DNA of 64,000 nucleotides, taken from Neurospora intermedia (lineage: Eukaryota; Ascomycota; Sordariomycetes; Sordariales; Sordariaceae). The position numbers and the translations under genes are program-made. The stretch is taken from the NCBI GenBank assembly GCA_037102815.1, contig BTPP01000010.1:310001-374000 (forward strand), given 5' to 3'. The notes under the pieces were generated by a model. That model made no database searches and had not been told where the DNA came from. It saw only the letters and a program-made list of their open reading frames with translations. Of the stretch, positions 1-12,700 are shown piece by piece; within the stretch, counting starts at the first letter, position 1, and each line of letters begins with the position of its first letter.

Positions 1-2075
1 AAACACGGATTTTAGGTGAGGAACATGAGGAGGTGTGTGAAATCTCACCGTATTACACTTAACATTGAGAAGTCGCATCAGACTGTCATACTCTATTCTT
101 CTCGGCGACTGGTTGCTCCCCAACTCTGGACACGTTCTCGGTCCGCTTCTGGTCGAGTACTTGTCAGGTCTAAGGCCAAGAGCTAAGAGTCAGAGGCGTT
201 TCGAGCCCTGACGAGTAGGAAGTTCAAGCGCATGTTTATCGTTTACCGAGCAGGAGAGAGACAATGCGAAGTACGGATTTTCCTCTAAAATACTGCTACT
301 CACCGGCGCGCCGTTTTATCTACCTGATGCCTACTTTGAGTTTGGGTCTGCAAACTAAACCCAAGCTTAAAGGATCTAGGGAAGAGGCACTGCCTAGAAT
401 ATTCTATTTCTATCGACAACGGTGCAGCCAAGATTTGAAATTGGTGATCCAGGTTGCGCTGATTTATCCGGTGCTCAATGACCCACGAATCACACAGCAT
501 CCGCAATGTTTTGGCTATATAACATGGCGGCAGCCAAGATGGTACAGTAAATGGTTCAGCAAGAATGAGGTACAAAATCGACCAGTGTCTAAATCCATGA
601 ACATTTCCTGAATCGAGAATGAGGGAGGGTGTCTTCGTATGGCTGACTTGGTAGATATGGTCACACAAAACCAAGCAAGCAGGATCATGTAATAAACGTG
701 AAATAAATGAGGATCTATGCCGAGTCCCGGGTTGCAAACTCAATGGCCTGAAATGTTCGGTCGATTTTAGGACGGACACAGACGATCCTTGACAATGACA
801 CTCGACTACACTGGAACTTTCACTCGGTCGGAGCCGTTTGTTCTCCTCTTGTTCAGTTCTAGGGACACAACCAGAGAGAAAAGGAAGAAGAATAACAAGG
901 AACGAGAAGAGAACAGTGACGGCGAAGTGTTGCAGGATTTATCGGACCAGTAATGACAGGTTTTGGCTGTGTGATATCGGAGGGTAATGATATTAGTTCA
1001 TCATGTGTTTCCTTGTGTCAGGAGGAAGACAAGGCAAGACGCTTCGCGGAGCAATGCAACGCAGCGGTGCTTCATTTGTATCGACAAGTGGCACAATTGT
1101 AGATGATAAAAAAAGCGATGTATGGTGAAGAGTTATACCCAAAAAGTTAAGAGCGTATGGCAAGCATCGAATCTTTTGTCTTATGCTTTTTTTCTTTTCT
1201 ATTTTTTTCTTTTTCCTTTTTTTTTGGTGGGAAGTTCGAGAGATCGATCCATGGAGAACTGTCGAACTCATGCTATATACAAAACAACGATGGGCTTATA
1301 TAGTGTTCTTGGCCTTCTGCCGATCGCATAACTATAACCAGGTCTAAGTCGAATGCGGCGGTGTTGATACAACCGCAATCATTCCAGAACCGATGGAAGC
1401 CACTTGTCCCTTCTGGTCACCCCACGGGGAAATTATGCCACAACTCGTGTTGTGACGTTTGGTCATATGGACATGGCTACCTTATACAGGGCCCAAGAAG
1501 CTGGGCAATGAGTGTACTGACGGATCGTCGTGAGAATACTCCGAAAGAGATATCTCGTACAATAATGCCTCCGAATTCTTCATTGCCCCTTTGGTGTTAC
1601 TTGCATCTGAATGGCAGGGAAAATGGTAACGGCAGAATTAAGTCGACGTCACCCAGGATGTGGAATTGTTGAATCGATGCCATTTGGGCAATATCGCCGA
1701 GGCCAAGGTGACTCGACTGCAACACATCACGTCGGAAGATGGAAAAATTCTACATGGAAGAGATGAAGCTATACATGTCGGCAATTTTGAGTCAAAATAC
1801 ATCCAGAGTGGGATGATGTGCCTAAGATGGAGAAGTGACGGAGTGAAGTCGTGAAGTTATGAGCCGCAAAAGCAAGACTAACAAGGACAAACACATCATC
1901 ATACCTACTGGAGACTCACGGCACTCAGTTGCATATAACCTCAAAACCCCCCCTCGAACTCTCTTCACATATCGTTCATAGACACCGCCCTCGTCAGTAT
2001 TCAACCTTGACCATACCCCCCTACAATTCAACGACTCAGTCTATTAGAACTCTTAACCAACACCGAACCATCACA
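1..2075. other. Gene-free left flank
   Basis: No convincing gene was found in this stretch. Short open frames occur on both strands, but none has a family motif, a credible intron set or a good start context. A T-rich tract lies at about 1187-1226. The last few hundred bases are C-rich with short pyrimidine runs and probably hold the promoter and leader of the secreted-protein gene that starts at 2076. Confidence 0.5.
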
Positions 2076-2898
2076 ATGAAGTGGCAGACACTCGTCTTCA
2101 ACTTCCTCAGCTCTACCACACTCGCGGCTCCAGTATACGTAGAGCCCTCAGCTCCCTCTCCTGTCTACACCCTTCGCATCTCCAGGTACGTCAAATTTCA
2201 CAATTCAAAATTCACACCTCACACCTCACACCTCGCTCCCCCTTGGAAGTATCTCTTGACCCCAACCTTGTTTTTACCTCAACTAACAAATACACCCCCT
2301 CCACCCTCCCAGCGGCGGCCCCGCCCTAGACACACACTATCTCAGCGCCCCCGGCTCCGTCATCGGGGTCTTCCCCGACACAGACGACAATCCCATCAAA
2401 TTCTACGCCGTACCCAATAACGACACCGGGCTCGTCGAGCTGCACAACTGGGCCGGCATTTCTTCCCCCGGCTCGCCTAACACCTCAAAGACCAAAGCGA
2501 TCGCTTTGGTGGGCAACGCCCGCACGGGATTGATGGACCTGACAAGCGTGGAGGATCCGGCGGTCATCTGTGGTGACAGCGATGATGGCCTCGACTGCGA
2601 GTGGACGAGCTTTACGCTTAACCAAGGCGCGCCGATCGAGGGTAAGCCGGCCAATACTGTGAGTTATGCGGGGCCGGGTGGGTGGGTGGCGTTTAAGAGT
2701 TCGAAGGCGGAAAGGGGTGGGTGGGTTGTTAGGTGGAAGTATCGTAAGTCATATTTCGAAATGTGTTGATTTTGTGAGAAGTGTGTAGTTGCTGACGATA
2801 AGATGAAACGAGCAGCCCAGGCTACCACCACTCAGGACTTTGTGCCGGTTGATCTTGTGTATGAACCCATCTTCACCATTGCGGATACGGGGGAGTAA
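2076..2898 (+). CDS. Small secreted protein of unknown function
   Basis: Three exons (2076-2185, 2313-2743, 2816-2898) join in frame to a 207-residue protein. Donors are GTACGT and GTAAGT and both acceptors are CAG. The start is the first ATG after a CACA context and opens a typical signal peptide: MKW, a hydrophobic stretch, then an Ala-Ala-Pro cleavage region near residue 18. The mature part is rich in Gly, Asp, Asn and Pro. It contains the pieces GSVIGVFPDTDDNPIKFYAV and GLVELHNWAGI and at least two Cys (CGDSDDGLDCEW). No catalytic motif or known family was recognised. The last acceptor could instead be the AG four bases downstream, which would give a different short C-terminus; the chosen one keeps a longer frame. 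Secretion is inferred from the signal peptide and the function is unknown. Confidence 0.75.
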
Positions 2899-3525
2899 TG
2901 AACCTCGTACGGAACCCGAAGCGGTGATGATACTGAAAATAGTTGGAAGTGAGGCCGGAAGTGCCGGTAATTGCTGCGAGAGGTTACCGCGGTGATGGAG
3001 ATAAAGATCCATTGCGTTATTCAGTGCTTGTCGTTCTCATCCAAATATCCCTATTACCCGAAGTTTTTGTCAAGTGTTAGCGCAGGTGTGAATCTAAACG
3101 AGATAGAGGAACACCAAAACGGGTTGCCTGTAGCTTTTGGTTGCAAAAGCAGTTGTGTGTTCGCTATTTTGACGCCTGATTAATTCAACATATACCTCAT
3201 CCAAAATAAAGCCTCTAGCCAGTGCTTCCAATGCCGCATTGCTCTGGCTATCGGATAGGCCCCCCCAAAGGATATAGAAAAAGGTGTATTTGACAAAAAA
3301 AACCAATTTCGTATTGCTGTTACTGTGACAATAGTAAACTCCAGCCATGCACAAGACAGGGTACAGTTTCGTTACATGTACCGTGCCCGGATCTTCCCGA
3401 ACCACCCGCCACCATTCTCGCTAGTCAAGAGCAAGTTTCCCGCCACATCCGCGCGGTTCTCTCTCCTCGACGTATTCGCTTTTCTGATCCGCACAGAGTA
3501 AATCGCATTGTCGTAGTTGACGCAA
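2899..3525. other. Convergent intergenic region
   Basis: This is the shared 3' flank of the secreted-protein gene and the succinate dehydrogenase gene, which face each other. No gene or RNA was recognised. Confidence 0.5.
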
Positions 3526-4518
3526 TTAAAAGGCAAGCTCCTTCTTGATGTTGGCAATGGCGAGACCGGGGTTGAGACCCTTGGGGCAGGTGCGGGTGCA
3601 GTTGAGAATGGTGTGGCAGCGGTACAAGCTCATGGAGTTGTTGAGGGCGTCCTTGCGCTCGGCGGTGCGCTCGTCACGGGAATCGGCGAGCCAGCGGTAA
3701 GACTGGAGGAGGATAGCGGGGCCGAGGTACTCCTCGGAGTTCCACCAGTAGGAGGGGCACGAGGTAGAGCAGCAGGCGCAAAGAATGCACTCGTAGAGAC
3801 CATCAAGCTTCTTGCGGTCGGCCTTGGACTGGCGATACTCCTTGCCCTACATGTGATGACGTAGTTTAGCATCGATCTGTGCGCGCAGCTTTCTATGAAA
3901 GCGTATCCACTTACATCAGGGGAGGGAGTGTCCCTCTGGAGGTAGGGCTTGATGGACTTGTACTGCTTGTAGAAGAGGGTAAGATCGGGGACGAGATCCT
4001 TGACGACGTAGGTGTGAGGAAGGGGGTAGATCTTCATCTCAGCGCTGTTGTCGGCGGGAATGCGGCCTGTGGTTTGGAAAAGTAAGCATTCCGTCCGCCC
4101 CGAGAGATATATATCTCTGTGGATGCTGCGACATGGACATACACAAGCAGGCGAGGGTGTTGGTGCCGTTGATGTTCATGGCGCAGGAACCGCAGATACC
4201 CTCACGGCACGAGCGGCGGAAGGTAAGGGTAGGGTCGAGCTCATTCTTGATGCGGACAAGGGCGTCAAGCACCATGGGACCGGTCTTGTTGAGGTCGAGG
4301 GTGTAGCTCTGCATGCGCGGCTTCTCGGTCGGGGTGTCGGGGTTCCAGCGGTAGATCTGGAAGGTCTTGAGCTTGGGGCTCTGCTCCGAAGAGGCCTGCT
4401 GGCTCTGGGTAGCACCGTCGGCAAGGTTGGCCATGCCGCGGGCGGCGAGGACGGGGCGGAAGGCCGGCCGGGAGGCAGCGGCGAAGACACGGGCGGACGA
4501 AGAGCGGAGAGCGGCCAT
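3526..4518 (-). CDS. sdh2: Succinate dehydrogenase iron-sulfur subunit, mitochondrial (complex II)
   Basis: This subunit passes electrons from the flavoprotein of complex II to ubiquinone through three iron-sulfur clusters at the mitochondrial inner membrane. Exons read on the minus strand are 4518-4143, 4066-3915 and 3846-3526, with introns of 76 and 68 bp. They give 282 residues, the normal family size. The N-terminus ([20 protein letters not shown]) is an Arg/Ala/Ser presequence. The plant-type 2Fe-2S ligands are in CREGICGSC plus a later Cys that is split by intron 1. The ferredoxin-like 4Fe-4S and 3Fe-4S ligands are in [12 protein letters not shown] and [14 protein letters not shown]. 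All expected cysteines are present. The reading frame is open further upstream, but the chosen ATG directly precedes a good targeting sequence. It diverges from the phosphatase gene at 5664. Confidence 0.97.
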
Positions 4519-5663
4519 TTTGATGGCGATGTGCGATACTGAGAGACGAGACGGAGACGAGACGAGGATGCGGAAAAGCAAGCAAGGGAAGCCGCTTGGC
4601 GGATGAGGTGAATGCCAGACTACGATTAAAATAACCGGAACCGGGTTCACAGGCGGAGCGACGGGAGTGAGAGATGTAGCAGTGAGGTGGACGGAGATGC
4701 CTTCTACTGTGAGTGGCGCATCCGGGCGGGTTTGGCTGGACCCCCCGGGCCGTCATGACTTTCTTTCAACCGCCTTGTGTTTCCCGGAACACCTCGGTAG
4801 ACATCAGCCAATCAGCGCCCACTTATTCTTCAGCGTCCCGACTTCCGACCGTGGGGAATGCCCACTAGCCATGCTATCCGGACAGTGTATAGCTGTGAAC
4901 AGCATATCCCATCCCTGAGTGTCGCTCATTCTATCTGATTTTCCAGAACCACTGGCTCGTCTGCCACGCTATTTGTGAACATTACAGAGTGGATGAAAGT
5001 CATATCTGTATGGAGCTTGGTACTAACCATTACAAGTACAATACATACGGCAAACATCCGGATCCCTGGATTCGTTGCTACTACCTGTTCACATGTGTCA
5101 GAACGTTTCACCCATTCGAATGGAGAACAATGTCCCAACTTCATTCTACAGCGCGGTGTCGTGATTGCGCGGGAGTCACGGCACGTCCAGCTTGGTAAGA
5201 AGTTGCTAGGTAGTATAGGCTTATAGCCGCTAGCGCGCTGATACCTCCAGTTTCCTGCACTGTTAACCCCAACCCTCTCCCTGCACCACATCGCTATCCG
5301 CCATGTCTGGCCAGGTCCACTTCACACATCGGATTGACGGTGCGTTCCCGTCGTCACTGCAGTCTTCCCGCTTGCTTTTGCCGGCGATTCCTGTGGTGTG
5401 TTGATTGCCCGCAGACACTATCATGATTTACAGACACCTCTCCTTTCTCTAACCTCTCTCTCGACACAGCGGGCCCACGGGGGCTTCGCATGGAACCAAG
5501 CCTACAGCGTTATCTACTATTGATCCACGATCTCCTTCATTGACAACCACCAGGGGCATACCAATCACGTCTTTCCATCGCCTGTTCCCCCTGGCCGATT
5601 GAAAGAGTTTCCACCACACCCAACCCCCTCCGCAGCCTGGGCAATTGACCGTCCGACCAAGCA
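4519..5663. promoter_or_regulatory. Divergent promoter region, sdh2 / PTC7-like gene
   Basis: About 1.1 kb separates two divergently transcribed genes that both encode mitochondrial proteins. No open frame here looks real. The proximal part next to 5664 is pyrimidine-rich (CTCTC runs near 5440-5470), as is common in fungal leaders. Individual promoter elements cannot be assigned by eye. Confidence 0.45.
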
Positions 5664-7040
5664 ATGGCGTCCCTTAGCGCTCTCCGCATGCTGTCGGCCC
5701 CATGTCATACAGCCCGCCTGCGGCTGGCGAGGTCCTCGACCCTGATCATCAGCCCTACCTCCAGCAGCGCGTCGTACCTCTTCAGCCATATCAGTAACTA
5801 TAACCGACCCGCCGTCGACGGCATGCGATATCTGAGCACATTACCTCCGAGAGTGGGACGACGGATTGTCCACCAGCTCATGACACAAGCTCCATACTCG
5901 ACGGCCGCCGAGCAGCCTGCCTCCGGATCCGCTACCAAGTTCGTCTACAACATCGCCGCCTCGTACGTCGGCAAGGGCCTCCCTTTCAACCCGTCCACCC
6001 ACGTCTTCCACTTCAACCCCTACCACCGAGTGTCGAAGCCCGGCAAGAAGGCAAAGTCGGCGCGCCCAGAGTCCGGCCAGGATGCCTTCTTTGTTAGCCG
6101 CGTAGGGAACAGGCCCGGCGAGGTTGCGCTGGGCGTAGCCGACGGTGTGGGCGGCTGGATGGACAGCGGTGTCGACCCTGCGGACTTTTCGCATGCCTTC
6201 TGCGACTATATGGCGGCTGCCGCATACGAAAACGACAAGCAGCCCACCAAGATTGCATCAGCGGCGGCTAACGGACCAGCAGCGCCTGCTGGTGGTGAAG
6301 GGAACCTCAGTGATAACGCTCCGCTAACGGCACGCTCGCTGATGCAAAAGGGATACGAGGCTGTTTGCCATGACCCGACTATCAAGGCTGGTGGCAGCAC
6401 GGCTGTGGTTGGCATGTTGGATGAGAGCGGCACAATGGAGGTTGCGAACCTTGGCGACAGCGGCTTCGTAATACTCAGGCTCAACGGGGTGCACACCGCC
6501 AGTGAACCCCAGACACACGCATTTAACACCCCCTTCCAGCTCAGCGTGGTTCCGCCTAGTATGTTGCTCCGCGCTGCGACCTTTGGCGGGGGACTGCTTA
6601 TCGATCAGCCCCGCGACGCCGATGTGACCCGCCACAAGCTGAAGCATGGAGACGTTGTCGTCTTTGGAAGTGATGGTCTTTGGGACAACCTGTTCAACCA
6701 GGACATTCTCCGTCTGGTCAGCAGCACAATGCAGAAGCTCGGCGCCTGGAAGGGCACCGACGCTGGGGTCCAGGTCGCCGAGGACCTGACTCCCTTCACC
6801 AAGCTCGACAGCGACGACAAGCCCATTTTCACGCTGCAGAGCTTCATTGCCACGCATATTGTCAGCGCCGCCAAATCGGCGAGCATGAACGCGAAGTTGG
6901 ACGGCCCATTCGCCAAGGAGGTCAAGAAGTACTACCCCCAGGACGCGTGGCACGGCGGCAAGGAGGACGATATTTGTGTGGTCGTCGTACTTGTTTCCGA
7001 GGAACCGGCGGACATGGCGACGCCGAAGCCACGCCTCTAG
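5664..7040 (+). CDS. ptc7: PTC7-like mitochondrial protein phosphatase 2C
   Basis: An intronless 458-residue protein of the PPM/PP2C superfamily, in the PTC7/SpoIIE-like branch. In yeast, Ptc7 dephosphorylates mitochondrial proteins, including the ubiquinone-synthesis enzyme Coq7; that role is transferred here by homology. The N-terminal ~75 residues are Arg/Ser-rich and lack acidic residues, consistent with a mitochondrial presequence. Metal and catalytic motifs appear in order: GVADGVGGW near residue 158, GSTAVVGM near 243, NLGDSGF near 262, GSDGLWDN near 335 and EDDICVVVV near 434. The Asp residues of these motifs are the expected metal ligands. It is longer than the 343-residue yeast protein because of the long presequence and a Gln/Ala-rich insertion after the first motif. 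No frameshift was seen. Divergent neighbour: sdh2. Confidence 0.93.
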   Translation: MASLSALRMLSAPCHTARLRLARSSTLIISPTSSSASYLFSHISNYNRPAVDGMRYLSTLPPRVGRRIVHQLMTQAPYSTAAEQPASGSATKFVYNIAASYVGKGLPFNPSTHVFHFNPYHRVSKPGKKAKSARPESGQDAFFVSRVGNRPGEVALGVADGVGGWMDSGVDPADFSHAFCDYMAAAAYENDKQPTKIASAAANGPAAPAGGEGNLSDNAPLTARSLMQKGYEAVCHDPTIKAGGSTAVVGMLDESGTMEVANLGDSGFVILRLNGVHTASEPQTHAFNTPFQLSVVPPSMLLRAATFGGGLLIDQPRDADVTRHKLKHGDVVVFGSDGLWDNLFNQDILRLVSSTMQKLGAWKGTDAGVQVAEDLTPFTKLDSDDKPIFTLQSFIATHIVSAAKSASMNAKLDGPFAKEVKKYYPQDAWHGGKEDDICVVVVLVSEEPADMATPKPRL

Positions 7041-9005
7041 CATGGAAGGATGTTTAGGGAATACAGGACAACATCAGAAATCCTTTGCGCAAAGCGACAT
7101 AGAAAGGGGATAAACAAATAACTTTTTTATTGGCAGCATCCGGGATGGAGAGCGCATTGTATTCTGAAATCGCAACGACCAATTTAGGGATCTTCATATT
7201 ACATATCACACGTTTTTTGCATATCATATCCTCAACGACGCAAAACATATCTTTATGGAGCATTATCAGCGGCGTTCAAATGTCTCTTCTATCGACGGCT
7301 ATTGTCTCAGAGACAAAACTGGTATCAACGCTTGACGGAAGCGCAAAAGCATGGCACTGGATCGAAGAAAGCACCCAGATGTTGTCGGATGTCAAGATAT
7401 TAAAAGAAATTATATATATATATTGACTTGATGTTGTGAATCTTGCCTCGTCGGCGACGTCGCTCATCCTTAACCAACGTTATCAAGTGCCTCCTCACCA
7501 TCTCGCCTCATCATCCTAACCGTCGAAACTCGCAAACCTGATCGAACTTTCCCCTGAAGGACTGCTCCCGTTCTATCCCATTATGTCAGCCCCGCAAGGT
7601 TGAAATGGATACTTCTCCCGACCGCCCCAGGCCTATGTTGTGTTCTCCAGCCCGCTTCCCTATGGCTTCAGCCTTCCCTTCCTCCCTCCCATGGAACAAA
7701 AAAACGCAAACAAATCATCACCACACCCGGGTCCTGTAGTACCGAGATCATCGTTAATCCTGTGTTCTAGAGACCCATCTCCACCCCGATCTAACATCGG
7801 CAGAAGAAGAAGAAGAAGAAGGAAGACCCAACTACCAATGGTCAAAGTAGCATAGGTAACACTCAGCTCACGGGCCCCGACGGCATAATGGCGGCGCCAG
7901 GGCATGTAAGAAGGGAGCCCACAGGATCACTGGCAGAACGTCACAAGTCTCGCTCCACGACACCGAGGAATGCACCAACCAATATTTGCGTACGTACGCC
8001 TTCCCTTCCCTTCCCTTTCTTTCTCCCCTCTATACTTTCTCCGACGTGATTGGGAAGCAAGAAGATAGCAGAGTAAGAAGCGATAGGGCCGACAACACGC
8101 CTCATGGCTCATGGCTCACGCCAACACGGTCCTTGGCACTACCCCCCTGCGTTACGCACGCATGCAGGTAGCCGTTGGCCGTTGAGAGTTTCCATTGTAT
8201 CATGCCCACTTCTGCCTGGCTGCCATTTGGGGCCCTGGATCCTATCGAATACCCAAACAAACTCCCAGAACCCCGTCTCTGTGACGTCTTTCATGCCGGC
8301 ATTTGATCTTGTGGGGACAGGTCCCTGCATCATCTCCCTGCATCTTGGGTGTTCCACCCAACCGCACCACAACTCCCAAGTGATCTGGTGAATCGCCTGG
8401 AGAAATCTGGGGTAATGTGGGTCGTTGTGATTGAAATATGTATGGAAAGCTGAAGCTGGGGAATGTGAATTTGACCGGGCACCAAATGGTGCGGTTACAA
8501 GAACAACAATAACACCAGGCAGGTACGTAAAGGGATATTAATGGTTATGTTTGAACAAACTGGCGACTTCAATTGCTTACGCCGTGGGTTGGTCGCCCAG
8601 AGCCCAACCCGTGGGATTCATCCACAAGAGGTGGTAAGACTCATCAATGATAGGCCTAGTAAAAGAAATTATGCATTAAGCAGCTTCATCATCCATCATC
8701 GGGGGTATTACAGTCCATAGCCACACTTTTGCCGCAATAGCTCTCCACCCGCTCATATCCATCCTTTCATTAAGCCATCACAAAGCGCCCAGATTTTCCG
8801 TCAGTAAACTACCAAGCCAACTCCAAGAATATGATTATCTCCAAATTTCCAAAAGCGAACTTTGGAGGGTATTCAGTCGTTTGGAGCAGCTGAGGCGTTG
8901 AAGCTCAGTTTTAAACATGTTGCTCCGTCAAGAAAGAAGAAATTATGTACGAGAACCACATCAAAAAGTGTTGTGGTTCCCTTCGATTACATAATTGGAG
9001 GCTTT
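7041..9005. other. Convergent intergenic region of about 2 kb
   Basis: No gene was recognised between the phosphatase and the GPI-protein gene, which converge. It contains a short GAA microsatellite at about 7802-7823 and several polypyrimidine stretches. The open frames in it are short and lack motifs. Confidence 0.5.
7802..7823. repeat. (GAA)n microsatellite
   Basis: About seven uninterrupted AGA/GAA triplets in an intergenic region. No coding context was found. Confidence 0.8.
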
Positions 9006-9789
9006 CTAGTTAAAGAAGACGAGGGCAGCGACGGTTCCGAGGATGAGCGCTAGAGGAGAAGCGAAACGCTCAGCATTGTTCGTGTTGGGGGGGCTGTTGG
9101 TAGGGGCAGAAGCGGTAGAACTAGCGGCATGGGTGCTGCTGCTGGTGGTGGTGGTGGTGGTGGCAGCGGAAGAAGCTGATAATAAATGTTAGTATGAGTA
9201 CATGTTGTGAAATCTATGATCAAGTTGATCGTGTCACAACATGCAACTTACCGACAGAGGTGACGGTGCTGCTAGCATCAGTGCTGGAGGCAGCGGAGCT
9301 TGATACAATGGTGCTCGACTCAACAGTGGAGGAGACCATGGTCGAGGTGCTGGTCTTGGTGACAGTGCTCAGGGTGCTCGAAGCGCCGGTAGTGGCCGCG
9401 GCACTGCCAACATAGGGAAAGCGGACACTGTAGTTCTCGTCGGCCTTGGAGTCACCATCGGCGATCTTGAAGGCATAAGTGCCGGAAGGAACATCCTCAG
9501 GAGTCCAGGTGTACGAGTCACCGGTGACGCCGGCTTTTAATTTGTCAGCAACTTGCGGCTCCTTCGAGAGATGCTATCAGGTTCAAAACTTACAAGCAAT
9601 AGTCTTGAAGGGAGTCATATGATTCGCATCAGGGCCAGTCATCAAGGTGATGGTGATGGGAGCAGTGGCATCCTTCCACTTAAGGGTATAATCGACGCCC
9701 TCTTGGATGTTGAAGTCAGTGTTGGTGATGGCGGGCTTAGCGAGAGCGTAAGCCACGAAGGCGCTAACGGCAGCGAGAGAGAACTTCAT
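9006..9789 (-). CDS. GPI-anchored Ser/Thr-rich cell-surface protein, Kre9/Knh1-like
   Basis: Exons on the minus strand are 9789-9594, 9533-9252 and 9175-9006, giving 215 residues. The signal peptide is MKFSLAAVSAFVAYALAKP. Residues about 20-110 form a beta-rich module (ITNTDFNIQEGVDYTLKWKD, then TPFKTIASGVTGDSYTWTP and GTYAFKIADG). This module resembles the fungal Kre9/Knh1 N-terminal domain found in many Ser/Thr-rich GPI proteins. It is followed by a Ser/Thr/Ala/Val-rich stalk with a run of seven Thr encoded by GGT/TGG repeats on the plus strand (about 9145-9172). The C-terminus is a hydrophobic tail (PLALILGTVAALVFFN) typical of GPI attachment. By family, it should sit at the plasma membrane or in the cell wall. 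No enzyme motif is present and a specific function cannot be named. Confidence 0.88.
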
Positions 9790-12700
9790 TTTGGCGACGT
9801 TGACGAAAGGTTACGGCCGTATCGAGTAGTACGAGACTGTTGACAGAAGAGAAATGATGAGCAACTAAAGTGAAAGAAAAAGACGCGGTCAGTCGGGGTG
9901 CTCATGATATAAACTTGTGACAGCGGCCCCCAGCCTCCCAAGTGGAAGCGAATCACATCGGAATCTCACTCCGGGTCTCTTCCGCTTTTCGTTCTTCATC
10001 TGAGGACCACCGACATCCTGGAGCAGGCGCGGGCGCGCGGAGAATCGGTGGAGCGGTGGACGATGGATCGTGTGGATCGGCGACCGGGTCGCTAGTCTGG
10101 GGGTTGGGTATGGGGATGTTCGCCTACATACCCGATGGAGATTACTAGAATACTCTGAGTGTAGTTGTGAGTGTGGTGAAGAGCTTTCGATTGTGAATGG
10201 CGCAGTAGTGAGTGTGGAAAGGACAGGAATCAAATTAGGTGGACGATATAGGTAGCGATTGTACTGGTTTGAGAGGGTCAGGTCAGGAGTCGAGAGGGAC
10301 GGTGTAGTGTAGGTTGACGCTTCGAAAAGTCTGGAAAAAAAGGGAACGAGGCAGAGTACAAGTGGCAAGCCCAGCAACGGGCAGGGAGGACGGCGGGTCA
10401 AAGGTGCCTGGACGGGTAAGAATGGCACAATTCAGTTTTAGCTCCAAAGTGGCAGGCACCCTCGAAGCAACCTCAGTCGCTCGCAAGGGAAATCCCAAAT
10501 CGTCGTGAAGCTGCAACTCTGCACAAATGCGCGCACCAATTAAAAGGCCTGGCTAGCAGGGGTATTTATTTGATGGGACGCTCCAGGCACCCTTTCTCGG
10601 TTCTCACCTCTTGCAAGCCCTCCAGGCAAGTAGGGTTGCTTTCCATGAACGGCGTGCTGAATTGCAGCATAGTTCTTGCCCAAATCCGATGGAAAGGCCT
10701 TTGGTTTCGCCTCCATCTCCACGGCGTCTCCTGATCAAAACATTTGCTCGGAGATGACTCCTGAAGAGTTCAAATTACCTGTCAAGATATCATTGCTTGC
10801 AAGCAATGACACAGTGCAGTATCCTGGGAGCACAAAGGTCCCATACTGTAGTGTACACAGTAAAACCCATCAATCCGTAGATCTCCCGCCAGGCACATCA
10901 TCACACCTCCTCTTCCCCGAGCCTGGAATGCGATGAGGTCAAGGGACAGAGACATGTTCCAGTTCAAACCTCGGCGTGGCGCGCTTCGTTTACGATTTGG
11001 ATGCCATGATTTTTGTGCTAGACAACATCGCATGGAAATATCCAAAGCTCGGAACCCATGATGATTTCGAAGGTGATCCCTTTGCCCCGCCAACGGTTGT
11101 GGTGTCGTATGCTTGTTGGATCGCAAAGTGCAACCATTAGTGATCAGCACTGCCACCTTGTGTTGTCATGGAAACAGCGGCCGACCTCGTGTACGCACAA
11201 GGAACACCCTTTCTGTGTTCGTCGTAAAAACCAAAAGTGACATGACAAAAGACTCTTCGTTGGGTTTTGGTGTATTAATGACTCTGCAAGATCGAATAAT
11301 GAAGCCGCGTCAATGCTGGTTGCGATCATGCAGCATCGCGTTCCTGCGCCAACATGTGGGGTTCTCGTCTCAATTTCACAGACATCAGGGGCTTCTATTG
11401 GCTGGATCACTTTTCGGAGTTGGCCAAGAACTGGAGATGCACGGTTCCGAGTTCTGACTGTGCAGCATTTCGTTCGGACAATGCTTGGCCTGCAGTCCAT
11501 TTGCTTGGGCCACTTGCAGTCATCCACTGTTGGAATATCGAGGTAGCATAGTACCATGGAGCCAGGCATGCCGGGACGGACTGAGAGGAATTGATGGAAT
11601 GGAATGTTAAAGGGCGTCGATATTGTTTTCTTCAACGGCCGTCCTTCGTTCCTAGAGGTAACTGCAGGTGAGACCCCTCATTAGCGGACTGACCCGTAAA
11701 GCTGGTGAAATTTATGGGCCAAAACGCTACTGATGGCGTGTGTCTCGGTTCACACAACTGGTGAAGTAGTCACATTACAACCCGGGCATGCAACCAGGAT
11801 CGATAACTCGAAATGACGAACTGACGTTTACTTGGTGGAACCGTTATTACGGAAAGGTCTGGGCAATCGGCAACACTTGAGCGCTTCATTGGAATCCCAT
11901 TCCAGGTCATCAAGGAGGAGCGCGCGCATAGCCCTACCGTCATGTCTGGTCAAGAGAAAACTGTGCATAAGGTCGCAAACAACCGCCATCATAGGCTCAA
12001 GTGCATGATTGGGCGAGCAATGGGTGGCTTCTTGTGTCACTCGAGCTTGATTGCTTATGGATTGACCACTCACATATCCGGCAGCCCGAGTGTGCAGCCC
12101 CTTTGTTTCCACAAACATTGGTCTTCGGTCAGAGCTCGATGGGCGTCTGCACTGATGATGAGAAACTCCAATTGTTGGGCCGAATGTCTGATAGTCTTGG
12201 CGGCACTGCCACATCTTGTAAGTGATGCATCCGCCGCATAGCAGTCGTAGACTATGGGTCCAAAGGCATCGGGAGGCGGTTTCCATCAACAGAAATAAAC
12301 AGACGGGACTGCGAGCATGACATGCCTAACCAGCCAGTGGCATACACTTCTCGTATGCCATCGAAGCGACTCATCTTCTTCCGTCATAGATTGCTGTTGT
12401 CAACGGGTAAAAACGGGCTGTAGCGACAGGTGGGGACTTGGTGGGAAACGATTCCATTGTGATATCAAGACCGATTATGTCGTCGAAGCGGCTAACGGAG
12501 CTTGACTACAGTCAGCCTCATGAGCTCCGATCTCTTTTGGGTGCAGCAATGACGAATGGCGTGATAAGAGACCATTGGACATCGTTTACGGTTGTCATCA
12601 AGGCTCCGATGGCTCCAATGATGACCGATGTTACACCAACTCATGCGGAATTCCGGCACATCTGGTCGCCATTCGCTTTACTTCCAACTTGTTCGCACAG

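Noticed and set aside
300-779. Minus-strand frame of 159 codons
   Set aside because: It overlaps a plus-strand frame of similar quality, and has no motif or splice structure.
5565-7043. Long minus-strand frames opposite the PTC7-like gene
   Set aside because: Antisense shadows of a GC-rich gene. The plus strand carries all PP2C motifs.
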